From DATARH01 sp963773625 (lineage in GTDB: Bacteria > Pseudomonadota > Alphaproteobacteria > ATCC43930 > CGMCC-115725), in NCBI GenBank assembly GCA_963773625.1, contig CAVZCJ010000019.1:1-64000 (forward strand): 64,000 nucleotides of DNA. The letters are read 5' to 3'. The notes beneath the pieces were generated by a model. That model saw only the letters and a program-made list of their open reading frames with translations, was not told the DNA's origin and searched no databases. Of the stretch, positions 52,662 to 61,834 are shown piece by piece; position 1 is the stretch's first letter; every line of letters begins with the position of its first letter. A program made the translations under genes and the position numbers.

Positions 52662-54275
52662 ATGCCTGAGACTTTCGACTACATCGTCGCCGGCGCTGGC
52701 TCGGCCGGGTGCGTGATCGCCGCGCGCTTGAGCGAGAACCCGAAGCACCGGGTGCTGCTGCTCGAGGCGGGGCCGAAAGACACCAGCCCGTGGATCCACA
52801 TGCCGATGGGCTACGCCAAACTCTTCGCCAATCCCAAGCTCAACTGGATGTTCGAGAGCGAACCCGAGCCCGAGCTCAACAACCGCACGATGTACCAGCC
52901 GCGCGGCAAGGTGCTGGGCGGCACCAGCTCGATCAACGGTATGGTCTATATGCGCGGCAACCCGGCCGATTACGACGAATGGCGCCAGCGCGGTTGTACC
53001 GGCTGGGACTGGGACAGCATCCTGCCGTATTTCAAGAAGGCCGAGGACCAGGAGCGCGGCCCCAACGAGGTTCACGGGGTCGGCGGCCCGCTGCGCGTTT
53101 CCGAGCACCCGGTGCGCTGGAAGCTCGCCGAGCATTTTGTCGACGCGGCGGTCGAGGCCGGGCTTCCGGCCAACGACGATTTCAACAGCGGCGTCCAGGA
53201 CGGCGCCGGGCATTTTCAATGCACGATGAAGGCGGCGCGACGCTGGAGCACCGCCGCCGCCTATCTCGGCCAGGCCAAGAGCCGTCCCAATCTGACCATC
53301 GAAACCGAGGCGCTGGCGACCAAGGTGCTCGTCGAAGAGGGCAGGGCGGTCGGCATCGCCTACCGCCAGCGCGGCGCCCCGAAGGAGGCGCGGGCGACCG
53401 GCGAAATCATCGTCTGCGGCGGGGTTTATGGTTCGCCGCAGCTGTTGCAGCTATCGGGGATTGGCCCGGGCGACCTGCTGCAAAAACACGGCATCCCGGT
53501 GGTCGCCGACCGGCCCGGCGTCGGCAACGAGCTGCAGGACCATTTCTATGTCCGCCTGGCCTATCGCTGCACCCAGCCGATCACCCTCAACGATGTCGGC
53601 AACAGCTTCATCCGGCGCACCGCGGCCGGCATCCAGTATTTCCTGACGCATTCCGGCCCGCTCGCGAGCAACGGCATCTGCGCCGGCGGCTTCGCCAAGA
53701 GCGACGAGCGCATGTCGCGGCCCGACATCCAGCTCAATTTCAGCACCTGGAGCTTCCAGGGCCGCGACCGGCGGGGCGTGCTGCCCCATCCCTGGCCGGG
53801 CTTCAGCGTCAGCGCGGTGCATTTGCGCCCCGACGCGCGCGGCCATGTGCGGATCAAGAGCCCGGATCCCTCGGCGCCGCCCTCGATCCTGTTCAATTTC
53901 CTCAAGACGCAATACGACCTCGACGCGCTGCGCTCCGGCATGCGTCTGGTGCGCAAGATCACTCAGCAGCCGGCGATTGCGCCGCTCGTCGCCGGGGAGA
54001 TATTGCCGGGGCCTTTGGTCAATACCGACAAGGAGTTTGAGGACTCGATCCGCGCCAACGGCCTCTCCAACCTGCATCCGGTCGGCACCTGCCGGATGGG
54101 GCCGGACGAGGCGGCGGTGTGCGACATCCGCCTGCGGGTCAACGGGGTCGGGCATTTGCGCGTCGTCGATGCCGCGGTCATGCCGGCGGTTCCGGCCGGC
54201 AACACCAACGCGCCGACGATCATGATCGCCGAGAAGGCCGCCGACATGATCAAGGAGGACGCCAGGGCGGCTTGA
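52662..54275 (+). CDS. GMC-family FAD oxidoreductase (choline dehydrogenase-like)
   Basis: 537 residues. FAD-binding VAGAGSAGCVIAARLSE, the first GMC signature GKVLGGTSSINGMVYMRGN, the second GGVYGSPQLLQLSGIGPGD and the C-terminal active-site segments NLHPVGTCRMG and PAGNTNAPTIMIAEKA are all present. AAGGAGGGGGAAACG precedes the ATG at 52662. It oxidises a primary alcohol; choline itself is not proven. Intact, unlike the actinomycete GMC remnant near 13 kb. Confidence 0.9.
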   Translation: MPETFDYIVAGAGSAGCVIAARLSENPKHRVLLLEAGPKDTSPWIHMPMGYAKLFANPKLNWMFESEPEPELNNRTMYQPRGKVLGGTSSINGMVYMRGNPADYDEWRQRGCTGWDWDSILPYFKKAEDQERGPNEVHGVGGPLRVSEHPVRWKLAEHFVDAAVEAGLPANDDFNSGVQDGAGHFQCTMKAARRWSTAAAYLGQAKSRPNLTIETEALATKVLVEEGRAVGIAYRQRGAPKEARATGEIIVCGGVYGSPQLLQLSGIGPGDLLQKHGIPVVADRPGVGNELQDHFYVRLAYRCTQPITLNDVGNSFIRRTAAGIQYFLTHSGPLASNGICAGGFAKSDERMSRPDIQLNFSTWSFQGRDRRGVLPHPWPGFSVSAVHLRPDARGHVRIKSPDPSAPPSILFNFLKTQYDLDALRSGMRLVRKITQQPAIAPLVAGEILPGPLVNTDKEFEDSIRANGLSNLHPVGTCRMGPDEAAVCDIRLRVNGVGHLRVVDAAVMPAVPAGNTNAPTIMIAEKAADMIKEDARAA

Positions 54276-54307
54276 GCTAGGATGCGACTCGGTTTGGAGG
54301 TGCGGCA

Positions 54308-54650
54308 ATGGCGATGAAACGCATGGTGCTCGAGCTCGGCATGGGGACCGATATCCGCGGCGCGGATTACACCAAGGCGGCGGTGCGGGCGCTGCGCGAC
54401 GCGCTCTGGCACAACTCGCTCTCCATCGCTGACGCGGTCGGCCTGCCGGTCGAACTCGATGCAGGTCGAGGTCACGATCGGCGTGCCGCATCCCGAAAAG
54501 GTCGACAAGGCGCAGGTGCTGGCGGTGCTGCCGCACGGCACCGGTACGGTCAATCTGGTCGAGGGCGGGCTCAAAATCCCCAACGATGCCGGCACCGACT
54601 CGATGGTTCTCGCCCATGCCGCCGCCGTGGTGCGGCTCGACGTACCCTGA
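54308..54650 (+). CDS. Lin0512-family protein, first copy, frameshifted
   Basis: The start MAMKRMVLELGMGTDIRGAD, then YTKAAVRALRDALWHNSLS, is typical of the uncharacterised Lin0512 family. One extra base near 54455 shifts the frame; MQVEVTIGVPHPEKVD and VEGGLKIPNDAGTDSMVLA complete a normal protein of about 114 residues. TTGGAGGTGCGGC precedes the ATG. Followed after 11 bases by a paralogue. Biochemical role unknown. Confidence 0.75.
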
Positions 54651-54661
54651 GGGAGGCAACC

Positions 54662-55012
54662 ATGGCGGCGAAGCGCATCATCCTCGAAATGGGCAGCGGC
54701 AACGATCTGCATGGCGGCGATTACACCAAGGCGGCCATCCGCGCGGTGCAGGACGCGCTGCATCATTCGTCGCTGTCGTTCATCCGCAGCTTCGGCCTCG
54801 ACTCCAAGCAGATGCAGGTCGAGGTCACGATCGGCGCGCAGAAGCCCGAGCGGGTCGACGCCGCTGCGGTCAAGGCGACCCTGCCGCATGGCCAGGTCAC
54901 GGTGAAAGTGGTCAAAGGCGGGCTCGACATCCCCAGCGACGAAGGCCACGATACCGCTGTCGTCGCCAGCGCGGCGGTAGCGGTGCGTATGGAGCTCCCG
55001 CAAGCGCGTTAA
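54662..55012 (+). CDS. Lin0512-family protein, second copy
   Basis: 116 residues: MAAKRIILEMGSGNDLHGGD, YTKAAIRAVQDALHHSSLSF and MQVEVTIGAQKPERVDAAAV. About half identical to the copy just upstream and intact. GGGAGGCAACC precedes the ATG. The tandem pair suggests two subunits of one complex. Function unknown. Confidence 0.8.
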   Translation: MAAKRIILEMGSGNDLHGGDYTKAAIRAVQDALHHSSLSFIRSFGLDSKQMQVEVTIGAQKPERVDAAAVKATLPHGQVTVKVVKGGLDIPSDEGHDTAVVASAAVAVRMELPQAR

Positions 55013-55225
55013 GGCGTAGAGATGGGCAAGCGATCGGGCGCTCTTGATCGAGAGGCTGACATCCTCGGACTCAGCCTGTAGGAGCTCGACGCCGAAATTC
55101 GCCGTGTCGAAATGCGGGTTAAAATCGCGCCGATTGCAAAGATGCGAAATCTGACCGAAAAGTGCCTTCATTGGCTTCGTAATATCCGATCGCGACGTCC
55201 CGAAACTTAAGAATGGGGTGCAGCC

Positions 55226-56436
55226 ATGACCGCCACTGCGCAACAGCAGGGCAGCGATGTGACAGCTATCCGCCCGTTTCATCTGAACGTTTCGGAAGCC
55301 GAACTGACGGAATTGCGCAAGCGCATCAATGCGACCAGGTGGCCGGAACGGGAGACGGTCACAGATGCGACTAGGGGGTACAGCTCGCGACCATGCAAGC
55401 GCTGGCGAGCTATTGGGCGAAGGAATACGACTGGCGCAAAATCGAGACAAAACTGAACGCGCTGCCACAGTTCATCACCGAGATCGACGGGTTGGACATT
55501 CACTTCATTCACGTCCGCTCGAAGCACGACAATGCGCTGCCGCTGATCGTCACGCACGGATGGCCGGGCTCGATCACCGAGCAGTTGAAGATCGTCGACC
55601 CGCTGACCAATCCCACCGAACATGGTGGAAATGCATCCGATGCGTTCGACGTCGTGATTCCGTCGATGCCCGGCTACGGGTTTTCCGCAAGGCCGGCCAC
55701 GACGGGATGGGACCCCGCCCACATCGCGCGTGCCTGGACCGTGCTGATGAAGCGGCTCGGATACACCAAATTCGTCGCCCAGGGTGGCGACTGGGGCGCC
55801 ATCATCACCGAGCTTATGGGCGTGCAGGCGCCACCGGAATTGGTGGGTATCCACACCAACATGGCGAACGTGATTCCGCTCGACATCGACAAGCTGGCCT
55901 TTTCCGGCGCACCGGCGCCGGCGCATCTGTCGGCCGACGAGAAGCTCGCCTACGAGCGGCTGAGCTTCGTCTATGCAAAGGGCATCGGCTACGGCTTTCA
56001 GATGGGGTTGAGACCGCAGACGCTGTACGGAATAGCGGACTCACCTGTCGGTCTCGCGGCCTACTTCCTTGATCATGACGCGCGCAGTTACGAAATGATC
56101 GCGCGTGTTTTTGCCGGCGGGAGCGAAGGCCTCACCCGAGACGACGTCCTCGACAACATCACGCTGACCTGGTTGACGAATACCGCGCTCTCAGGCGCCC
56201 GTCTGTATTGGGAGAACAAGGGAGCGTCGTTCTTCGCCGTCAAGGGCGTCGTGGTCCCGACCGCCGTAAGCGTCTTCCCCGACGAACTCTATCCAGCTCC
56301 GCGGAGCTGGGCGGAGCAGGCATACCCCAAGCTCATCCACTTCAACAGGCTCCCCAAGGGTGGGCACTTTGCGGCCTGGGAACAGCCGAAGCTCTTTTCA
56401 GAAGAGGTTCGCGCGGGCTTTAGATCGCTGCGGTAG
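55226..56436 (+). CDS. epoxide hydrolase (EHN domain plus alpha/beta hydrolase), frameshifted
   Basis: The EHN N-terminal domain (IRPFHLNVSEAELTELRKRI) begins at the ATG 55226. A one-base loss near 55370-55376, beside a GGGGG run, moves the rest into another frame: QLATMQALASYWAKEYDWRK, the oxyanion motif THGWPGS, nucleophile Asp in GGDWGA, and His in KGGHFAAWEQP at the end. With the indel corrected it is about 403 residues, normal for microsomal-type epoxide hydrolases. Opens epoxides to diols. Confidence 0.8.
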
Positions 56437-56466
56437 GGTTCTGCCAATCGACGTGGGAGACGTGCG

Positions 56467-57304
56467 ATGCCCGACCCTTCGCAGTTCAACATCGACCGCA
56501 CCTATCCGGGCTGCTGGACGATCACTTTCAGCAACGCGCCGATCAACATGTTTGTTCCCACAACGATCCTCGAATTGGGAGCGTTGATGACCGACCTTCA
56601 CGGACGCGTCCGTGAAGGTCGTAGTGTTCCAGTCGGCGAATCCCGATTTTTACATCGCCCATCTCGACGTATCCAAGGCAGCTGCACGGCCAGAGGTGCT
56701 GGGGCTTTGGCGCGACATTGTACTGCGCTTCTCGTCCATGCCGGTCGTGAGCATTGCCAAGGTTCGCGGCCGCACGCGCGGCATCGGTAACGAGTTCGTG
56801 CTGGCCTGCGACATGCGCTTCGCCAGCCGGCAAAGCGCCCTATTCGGCAACCCCGAGATCGGCGTCGGACTGATCCCGGGCGGCGGGGCGCTGGAATGGC
56901 TCCCACGCTTGGTCGGCCGCTCGCGGGCACTTGAGATCGTCCTCAGCGGCGACGATTTCGATGCCGATATCGCCGAGCGCTACGGCTGGGTGAACCGCAC
57001 GCTGGACGATGACGACCTCGACTCGTTTGTCGATGCGCTCGTCCAGCGTCTGGCCTCGTTCGACCGTGAAACGCTGGCCGCGGCGAAGGCCCAGATCAAC
57101 CGGTTCGGGACGCCGACAGCGACCGAGCTTCAGTCGAGCAACGACATGTTCTTCTCAACTCTGGCCTCGCCGAGTGCGCAGGCGCGTCGTGCCAAGGTCC
57201 GTAGTATCGGTTACGGTGTTCCGAGCGACTTCGAATTGAACTTCGCCCGGTACCTTCCCGCGTTCGGGCGAGCCGACGATGACGCGGATGCGCAGCCCGA
57301 CTGA
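56467..57304 (+). CDS. enoyl-CoA hydratase/isomerase family protein, frameshifted
   Basis: From the ATG at 56467: FNIDRTYPGCWTITFSNAPI, then a shift near 56600 and VKVVVFQSANPDFYIAHLD, GIGNEFVLACDMRFAS, and GNPEIGVGLIPGGGALEWLP. Oxyanion-hole and catalytic Glu positions look conserved. The corrected length is about 278, typical of crotonases. A 30-bp perfect palindrome lies exactly at the frameshift. Acts on an acyl-CoA; substrate unknown. Confidence 0.75.
56592..56621. repeat. 30-bp perfect palindrome inside the crotonase gene
   Basis: Arms of 15 bases (CGACCTTCACGGACG and its complement) with no spacer. It covers the place where the reading frame breaks. Confidence 0.75.
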
Positions 57305-57400
57305 CTGAGGGACTGCTGGTCCGTTAGGCGGCTTCCCGGCGCAAGGCCGGGCGGCTAAGATTGCGAGCTAATTCCCCCAACCTCCATGAAGGAGCGTTCC

Positions 57401-57913
57401 ATGGCAGTCACGATGTATAGCGGCTTCGTTCCCGTGTGTTTGCAACTGCTCAGCGGCCTCAAGACCGTCCTGCAGAAGGCCGAGGAGCACGCCACCGCGC
57501 AAAAATGGGATACCGCCGTGGTGCTGAACCTGCGGCTCTATCCCGACATGTTCACGCTCGAGCGTCAGGTCCGGCAGGTCTGCACTCATTCATCCGGAGC
57601 CGGCCGGGTCGCCGGGGCGACGCTGCCGACCTTCCCCGACCAGGACAACAGCTTCGCCGAGATGCAGGCGCGGATCGACAAGACCGTCGACTTCCTGAAG
57701 GGGCTGCGTGCGGATCAAATCGACGGCAAGGAAGATACCGTCATCACGGTGCCGATGGGCGGTCAGCCGCGCGAGTTCAAGTGCCAGAACTACCTCTACC
57801 ATTTCGCCATGCTGCAGGTGCAGTTCCACGCGACGACGGCGTACGACATCATCCGCAGCACCGGCGTCAACATCGCCAAGCGCGACTATCTCGGCCCGAT
57901 GCCGACGAACTAG
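57401..57913 (+). CDS. DUF1993 family protein
   Basis: 170 residues: VCLQLLSGLKTVLQKAEEHA near the start, LRLYPDMFTLERQVRQVC in the middle and FHATTAYDIIRSTGVNIAKR then DYLGPM at the end, as in DUF1993 (DinB-like four-helix proteins). The ATG at 57401 has AAGGAGCG upstream; an ATG at 57386 is also in frame. A clear terminator follows at 57944. Function unknown. Confidence 0.85.
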   Translation: MAVTMYSGFVPVCLQLLSGLKTVLQKAEEHATAQKWDTAVVLNLRLYPDMFTLERQVRQVCTHSSGAGRVAGATLPTFPDQDNSFAEMQARIDKTVDFLKGLRADQIDGKEDTVITVPMGGQPREFKCQNYLYHFAMLQVQFHATTAYDIIRSTGVNIAKRDYLGPMPTN

Positions 57914-57943
57914 TCGCTAGATCCGGCAAAGACTAGGACCAAG

Positions 57944-57975
57944 AAGGGCGCTTCTTTAATTGGAAGCGCCCTTTT
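57944..57975 (+). terminator. rho-independent terminator
   Basis: Stem AAGGGCGCTTC / GAAGCGCCCTT with loop TTTAATTG and a short T run, 30 bases after the DUF1993 stop. Confidence 0.8.
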
Positions 57976-58068
57976 GGGTGCCCGATTGTTTGTCTGACCC
58001 GGCGCGGTAGGGCTTCGGCGCCCGGGTGTTTGGCGCCGTGCTATGGAGAGAAACTCAGGGAGACCGCT

Positions 58069-58317
58069 ATGCCCGACCCAAATCCGATGGCGGTGATCGC
58101 CGATTGCATCGAGAAGTCGAAGGCAACCACCGACCAGGAGCTTATTGGCGACTACATCAGCGAGGCTCTTGGCGACTTACAGGCCGACAACACGGAGGAA
58201 GATGCCTTCAGCATGTTGGGCAGCGCCGTTGTCGATGCGGTGGCCGACGATCCCGAGCACACCGCCGTCTTGTTCGAGGTCTGGACCGAACTCGAGGAGC
58301 AGCGGAAGCTCCCCTAG
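58069..58317 (+). CDS. hypothetical acidic protein
   Basis: 82 residues, very acidic and helical (LIGDYISEALGDLQADNTEE, DAFSMLGSAVVDAVADDPEH). CAGGGAGACCGCT precedes the ATG. No family recognised. Converges on the SDR gene. Confidence 0.6.
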   Translation: MPDPNPMAVIADCIEKSKATTDQELIGDYISEALGDLQADNTEEDAFSMLGSAVVDAVADDPEHTAVLFEVWTELEEQRKLP

Positions 58318-58356
58318 CTCCTATCCCGGGACGGGTCGAAAGGCCTCAGGATGGCC

Positions 58357-59115
58357 TTATCCCCGCCCGATATAGGGCATCTTGGTCGCCATCACCGTCA
58401 TGAACTGGACGTTGGCGTCCAAGGGCAGGCTCGCCATATAGCGCACGCCGTTGGCGACGTGGCGGACGTCGATGCGCGCCTCCGCCTCGACCTTGCCCGT
58501 CGCCTGTAGACGGCCGACCGACGTGTCGGTGTTGCGCTCGGTCGCGGCGTTGCCGATGTCGATCTGACCGCAGGCGATATCGAGCCCTCGTCCGTCCAGC
58601 GACAACGACCGGGTGAGCCCGGTCAGCGCGTGCTTGGTCGCGACATAGGGGGTCGAGTTTCGCCGCGGCACATGCGCCGAGACCGAGCCGTTGTTGATGA
58701 TGCGGCCGCCGCGCGGATCCTGCTCCTTCATCATGCGGAAGGCGTGCTGCGCGCACAGGAACGAGCCGGTCAGGTTGGTCTGCACGACATTCATCCACTG
58801 TTCGTAGGTCAGATCCTCGAACGGGATGCCGCGCGTGCTGGTGCCGGCGTTGTTGAACAAAAGATCGATCCTACCGTAGGTCGATTTCACCGTGTCGAAC
58901 AGCGCGGCGATCGAATCCTTGTCGGTGACGTCCGTCGGCACCGCCAGCGTGCGCGGCGGCGGGGCATTCGCGAGTTTCGCGGTCTCCTCCAGCATGTCCA
59001 TGCGCCGGCCGGCCAGAACCACGGTCCAGCCGTCTTCGAGCAGCGCATGCGCGGTGGCGCGGCCGATGCCGCTGCCGGCTCCGGTGATCACGGCGATTTG
59101 AGCGGGTGTTGACAT
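58357..59115 (-). CDS. short-chain dehydrogenase/reductase
   Basis: 252 residues. TGAGSGIG near the start, NNAG, and the Tyr/Lys pair in YVATKHA. Arg-Arg after beta 2 (LAGRRMDML) suggests NADP(H). The start is the ATG at 59115 (MSTPAQIAVITGAG). Divergent from the DoxX gene. Substrate unknown. Confidence 0.85.
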   Translation of the reverse strand: MSTPAQIAVITGAGSGIGRATAHALLEDGWTVVLAGRRMDMLEETAKLANAPPPRTLAVPTDVTDKDSIAALFDTVKSTYGRIDLLFNNAGTSTRGIPFEDLTYEQWMNVVQTNLTGSFLCAQHAFRMMKEQDPRGGRIINNGSVSAHVPRRNSTPYVATKHALTGLTRSLSLDGRGLDIACGQIDIGNAATERNTDTSVGRLQATGKVEAEARIDVRHVANGVRYMASLPLDANVQFMTVMATKMPYIGRG

Positions 59116-59204
59116 TGCTGTGAACCCTTTGGTTGCGACGGAAGTTCTACACTGGGACGCAGACGGCCGCAGCACATTGCCATCGGTTATTCATGGGGCC
59201 GGAA

Positions 59205-59603
59205 ATGCAAGATACAGCAGCCGGGAACGCGCCTTGGGCGCATCGTTTCCTCGGTATTATGCGCATCATGGTCGGGCTGGTGATCCTGCAATACGGGCTC
59301 GCCAAGCTCTTCGGCTGGCCGCACGGCACGGCGTTCGACAGCCTTCACGCGTTCCAGCTCGCATGGTTTGCCGGAATCTTCGAGTTTGTTGGCGGCACCT
59401 TCTTTACGCTTGGGCTGTTTACCCGTCCCGTCGCGTTTATCATGTCGGGGGAGATGGCGTCCGCCTACTTCCTGCGTCACGCGCCCAGGAGCTTTTTCCC
59501 GATTATCAACGGCGGCGGCTTGGCAATCCTCTTCTGCTTCATCTTCTTCTATTTCTTTCTCGTCGGCTCGGGCGCCTACAGCATCGACGAAGTGCGCCGC
59601 TAG
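59205..59603 (+). CDS. DoxX family membrane protein
   Basis: 132 residues with four helices (IMRIMVGLVILQYGLAKLFG; FAGIFEFVGGTFFTLGLF; VAFIMSGEMASAYFL; the last Phe-rich). RPVAFIMSGEMA is a typical DoxX segment. GGGGCCGGAA precedes the ATG at 59205. Members take part in oxidoreductase complexes or are uncharacterised. Confidence 0.8.
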   Translation: MQDTAAGNAPWAHRFLGIMRIMVGLVILQYGLAKLFGWPHGTAFDSLHAFQLAWFAGIFEFVGGTFFTLGLFTRPVAFIMSGEMASAYFLRHAPRSFFPIINGGGLAILFCFIFFYFFLVGSGAYSIDEVRR

Positions 59604-59671
59604 CGGTCCGGCCATTGCCTTGCGCCGGCGGACCGCCCACATGGGTGTGACCGCCGTTGTGAGACCAGCGC

Positions 59672-59968
59672 ATGATCGATCCCCTTGACCGCCATCCCGA
59701 GCCCGAGATCATCCCGCCCGGCGCGCCGCTGCCGCGCGGCTCGCGGGTCTGGGTGACGAGCGACCGGCACAGCACTCACCACGTCTATGTCAGGCCGATC
59801 GGCCCACTCGGGATCGCGCTGTTGACCCTCGGGGCCGGCGTGGTCGCGGCATTCCTGATCGTCTTCCTGCTGGGCGCCGCGGTGTTCGGGCTGGCCGCGA
59901 TCGGCGTTCTGACCATCGTGGGCATTATCGCAGGAACTCTGCGCGGGCCCGCACGACCGTTACGCTAA
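59672..59968 (+). CDS. small membrane protein of unknown function
   Basis: 98 residues: a Pro-rich soluble start (PEPEIIPPGAPLPRGSRVWV), then two adjacent helices (IALLTLGAGVVAAFLIVFLL and VFGLAAIGVLTIVGIIAG) and a basic end. No family recognised; the position 28 bases before a CoA-transferase gene may be coincidental. Confidence 0.55.
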   Translation: MIDPLDRHPEPEIIPPGAPLPRGSRVWVTSDRHSTHHVYVRPIGPLGIALLTLGAGVVAAFLIVFLLGAAVFGLAAIGVLTIVGIIAGTLRGPARPLR

Positions 59969-59996
59969 GCCCCCGCGACCAGCGGGGGAGTGAGCG

Positions 59997-61202
59997 GTGG
60001 CTGGGGTACTTGACGGAATCCGTGTCCTCGACTTTGGGCGCTATATCGCCGGGCCATTCTGCGCCGCGCTGCTGGGCGATCTCGGCGCGGAGGTAATCCG
60101 CATCGAGCGCCGCGAGGGCGGCGAGGATCGCGGCATGATCCCGGTCGGCGCCGGGCCTGCCAACGGACCAATGGGCGCCGGCGGCGCGATGTACATCGCG
60201 ATGAACCGCAACAAGCGCGGCATGACGCTTGACCCTGCGGCGCCGAAGGGCCGCGAGATCGTCAGGAAGCTGGTCGCGACCGCCGATGTCGTCGTCGCCA
60301 ATCTGCCGCCGCGGGTGCTGCGCTCGCTGGCGCTCGACCTCGACAGCCTGCGCCAGACCAAGCCCGACATCATCCTCACCACCGTCACCGGTTTTGGCGC
60401 CGGCGGCCGGCTTAGCCACAAGCATGGGTTCGACGGCATCGGCCAGGCGATGAGCGGCGCGGTCTATCTTTCCGGCATGCCCGACCAGCCGATTATGACC
60501 AAGGTGCCCTGGGTCGATTTCGGGACGGCCTTTCTCTCGGCCTTCGGCACGCTGGCGGCGCTGATGGAGCGCGGCAAGACCGGGAGGGGGCAAAAGGTCG
60601 AGGGCGCCCTGCTGCGCACCGCCACCGCGATCAGCAACGCCGTGCTGATGGAGCAGGCGCTGACCAAGGTGAACCGCGTCGCGACCGTCAACCGCGGCTT
60701 CAATAACGCGCCCGGCGACGTCTATCGCTGCAAGGACGGCTGGATCGTCACCACGGTGATCGGCCCCTATATGTTCGGCCGCTGGTGCGAGATGGTCGGT
60801 GAACCTGGTTGGGTCGACGATCCGCGCTTCCAGGACGACCAGTCGCGCGCCGACAACGGTGCCGCGATCACCGAGCGGATGACCGCATGGTGCGCCGCGC
60901 GGCGTTGCGAGGAGGCCCTCGCCGCGCTCGAGCAGGCCAGCATCGTGGCGGGCCAGGTCTATTCGCCGCAACAGGCGCTCGACGAGCCGCATATCCGCGA
61001 GGCCGGGCTGCTGGTGGAGCGCGAGTTCCCGGGCATCCCCGGCTCGCTGCCGCTGGCTCCGACGCCGATCGAGCTTAGCGAGACGCCCGGCACCTACCGC
61101 CGGCGCGCGCCGCTGATCGGCGAACATACCGATGAAATATTGACCAGCCTAGGCTACAGCGCGGCCGAGATCGCCGTACTGCATGAGGAGAAGGTGGTTT
61201 AA
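59997..61202 (+). CDS. class III CoA-transferase (CaiB/BaiF family)
   Basis: 401 residues: GIRVLDFGRYIAGPFCAALL and GDLGAEVIRIER at the start, NRNKRGMTLDP, and VTGFGAGGRLSHKHGFDGIG with the expected Asp nucleophile nearby. Typical CaiB length. Starts at the GTG 59997. It moves CoA between organic acids; the substrate is unknown, although crotonase and MmgE/PrpD genes nearby suggest acyl-CoA metabolism. Confidence 0.9.
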   Translation: MAGVLDGIRVLDFGRYIAGPFCAALLGDLGAEVIRIERREGGEDRGMIPVGAGPANGPMGAGGAMYIAMNRNKRGMTLDPAAPKGREIVRKLVATADVVVANLPPRVLRSLALDLDSLRQTKPDIILTTVTGFGAGGRLSHKHGFDGIGQAMSGAVYLSGMPDQPIMTKVPWVDFGTAFLSAFGTLAALMERGKTGRGQKVEGALLRTATAISNAVLMEQALTKVNRVATVNRGFNNAPGDVYRCKDGWIVTTVIGPYMFGRWCEMVGEPGWVDDPRFQDDQSRADNGAAITERMTAWCAARRCEEALAALEQASIVAGQVYSPQQALDEPHIREAGLLVEREFPGIPGSLPLAPTPIELSETPGTYRRRAPLIGEHTDEILTSLGYSAAEIAVLHEEKVV

Positions 61203-61229
61203 CACCAGCGCGGATAGTATGTTTTGCCG

Positions 61230-61454
61230 ATGGCGTTTACCCGCATCACCGTCGATCCCGCCGTCTGCACGGGAAAACCCTGCATTCGCGGGCTGCGATT
61301 CCCAGTCGCGAGACTTCTGGGCCTGCTCGCTGCCGGCGAGAGCCGTGAGGAGATCCTCACGGCGTATCCATACCTAGAGTCCGAAGACATTGGCGAAGCG
61401 CTGCGCTATGCCGCTTCTCTCGCGGAAGACGAGGCGGTCGAACTCGTGCAGTGA
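61230..61454 (+). CDS. DUF433 protein (antitoxin-like)
   Basis: 74 residues: RITVDPAVCTGKPCIRGLRF, then VARLLGLLAAGESREEILTA, and YPYLESEDIGEALRYAASLA, the complete DUF433 pattern with a winged-helix fold. Overlaps the DUF5615 gene by four bases. Such pairs behave as candidate toxin-antitoxin modules; DUF433 would be the antitoxin. Confidence 0.85.
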   Translation: MAFTRITVDPAVCTGKPCIRGLRFPVARLLGLLAAGESREEILTAYPYLESEDIGEALRYAASLAEDEAVELVQ

Positions 61455-61798
61455 AGTTCCTGATAGACATGCCGCTGTCGCCGGTGCTGTCACGGTGGCT
61501 TGTCGCGCAAGGACACGATTGTGTCCATGCTGCGGACATAGGAATGGAGCGGGCGGCCGACACCGAAGTCATGAAGCTGGCCTTGAACGAGGCTCGGACC
61601 GTTATTACCGCCGATCTTGACTATCCTCGCCTCCTCGCCCTGACCGGCGCCTCCGGGCCGAGCCTTATCGTGTTTCGCGGCGGTGATTGGAGCGAGACGG
61701 CAACAATTTCCCGGCTGGCCCAAGTTCTCGCTAGCCTTGACGAACTTGACATACGGCAAAGCATCTTGACCGTCGAACGGCATCGTGTTCGCCGCTGA
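61451..61798 (+). CDS. DUF5615 PIN-like protein (toxin-like)
   Basis: 115 residues: KFLIDMPLSPVLSRWLVAQG, HAADIGMERAADTEVMKLAL and RTVITADLDYPRLLAL with Asp residues at PIN-nuclease positions. The GTG start overlaps the DUF433 stop (GTGA). Predicted RNase-type partner of the DUF433 protein; activity not proven. Confidence 0.85.
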   Translation: MKFLIDMPLSPVLSRWLVAQGHDCVHAADIGMERAADTEVMKLALNEARTVITADLDYPRLLALTGASGPSLIVFRGGDWSETATISRLAQVLASLDELDIRQSILTVERHRVRR

Positions 61799-61834
61799 CG
61801 ATTGCCGATCGGCTGAGCGATAGAGGAGGAACCC

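Noticed and set aside
55013..55225. Possible small gene between Lin0512 and epoxide hydrolase genes
   Set aside because: The promising frame has an internal TAG, no start signal and no recognisable family.
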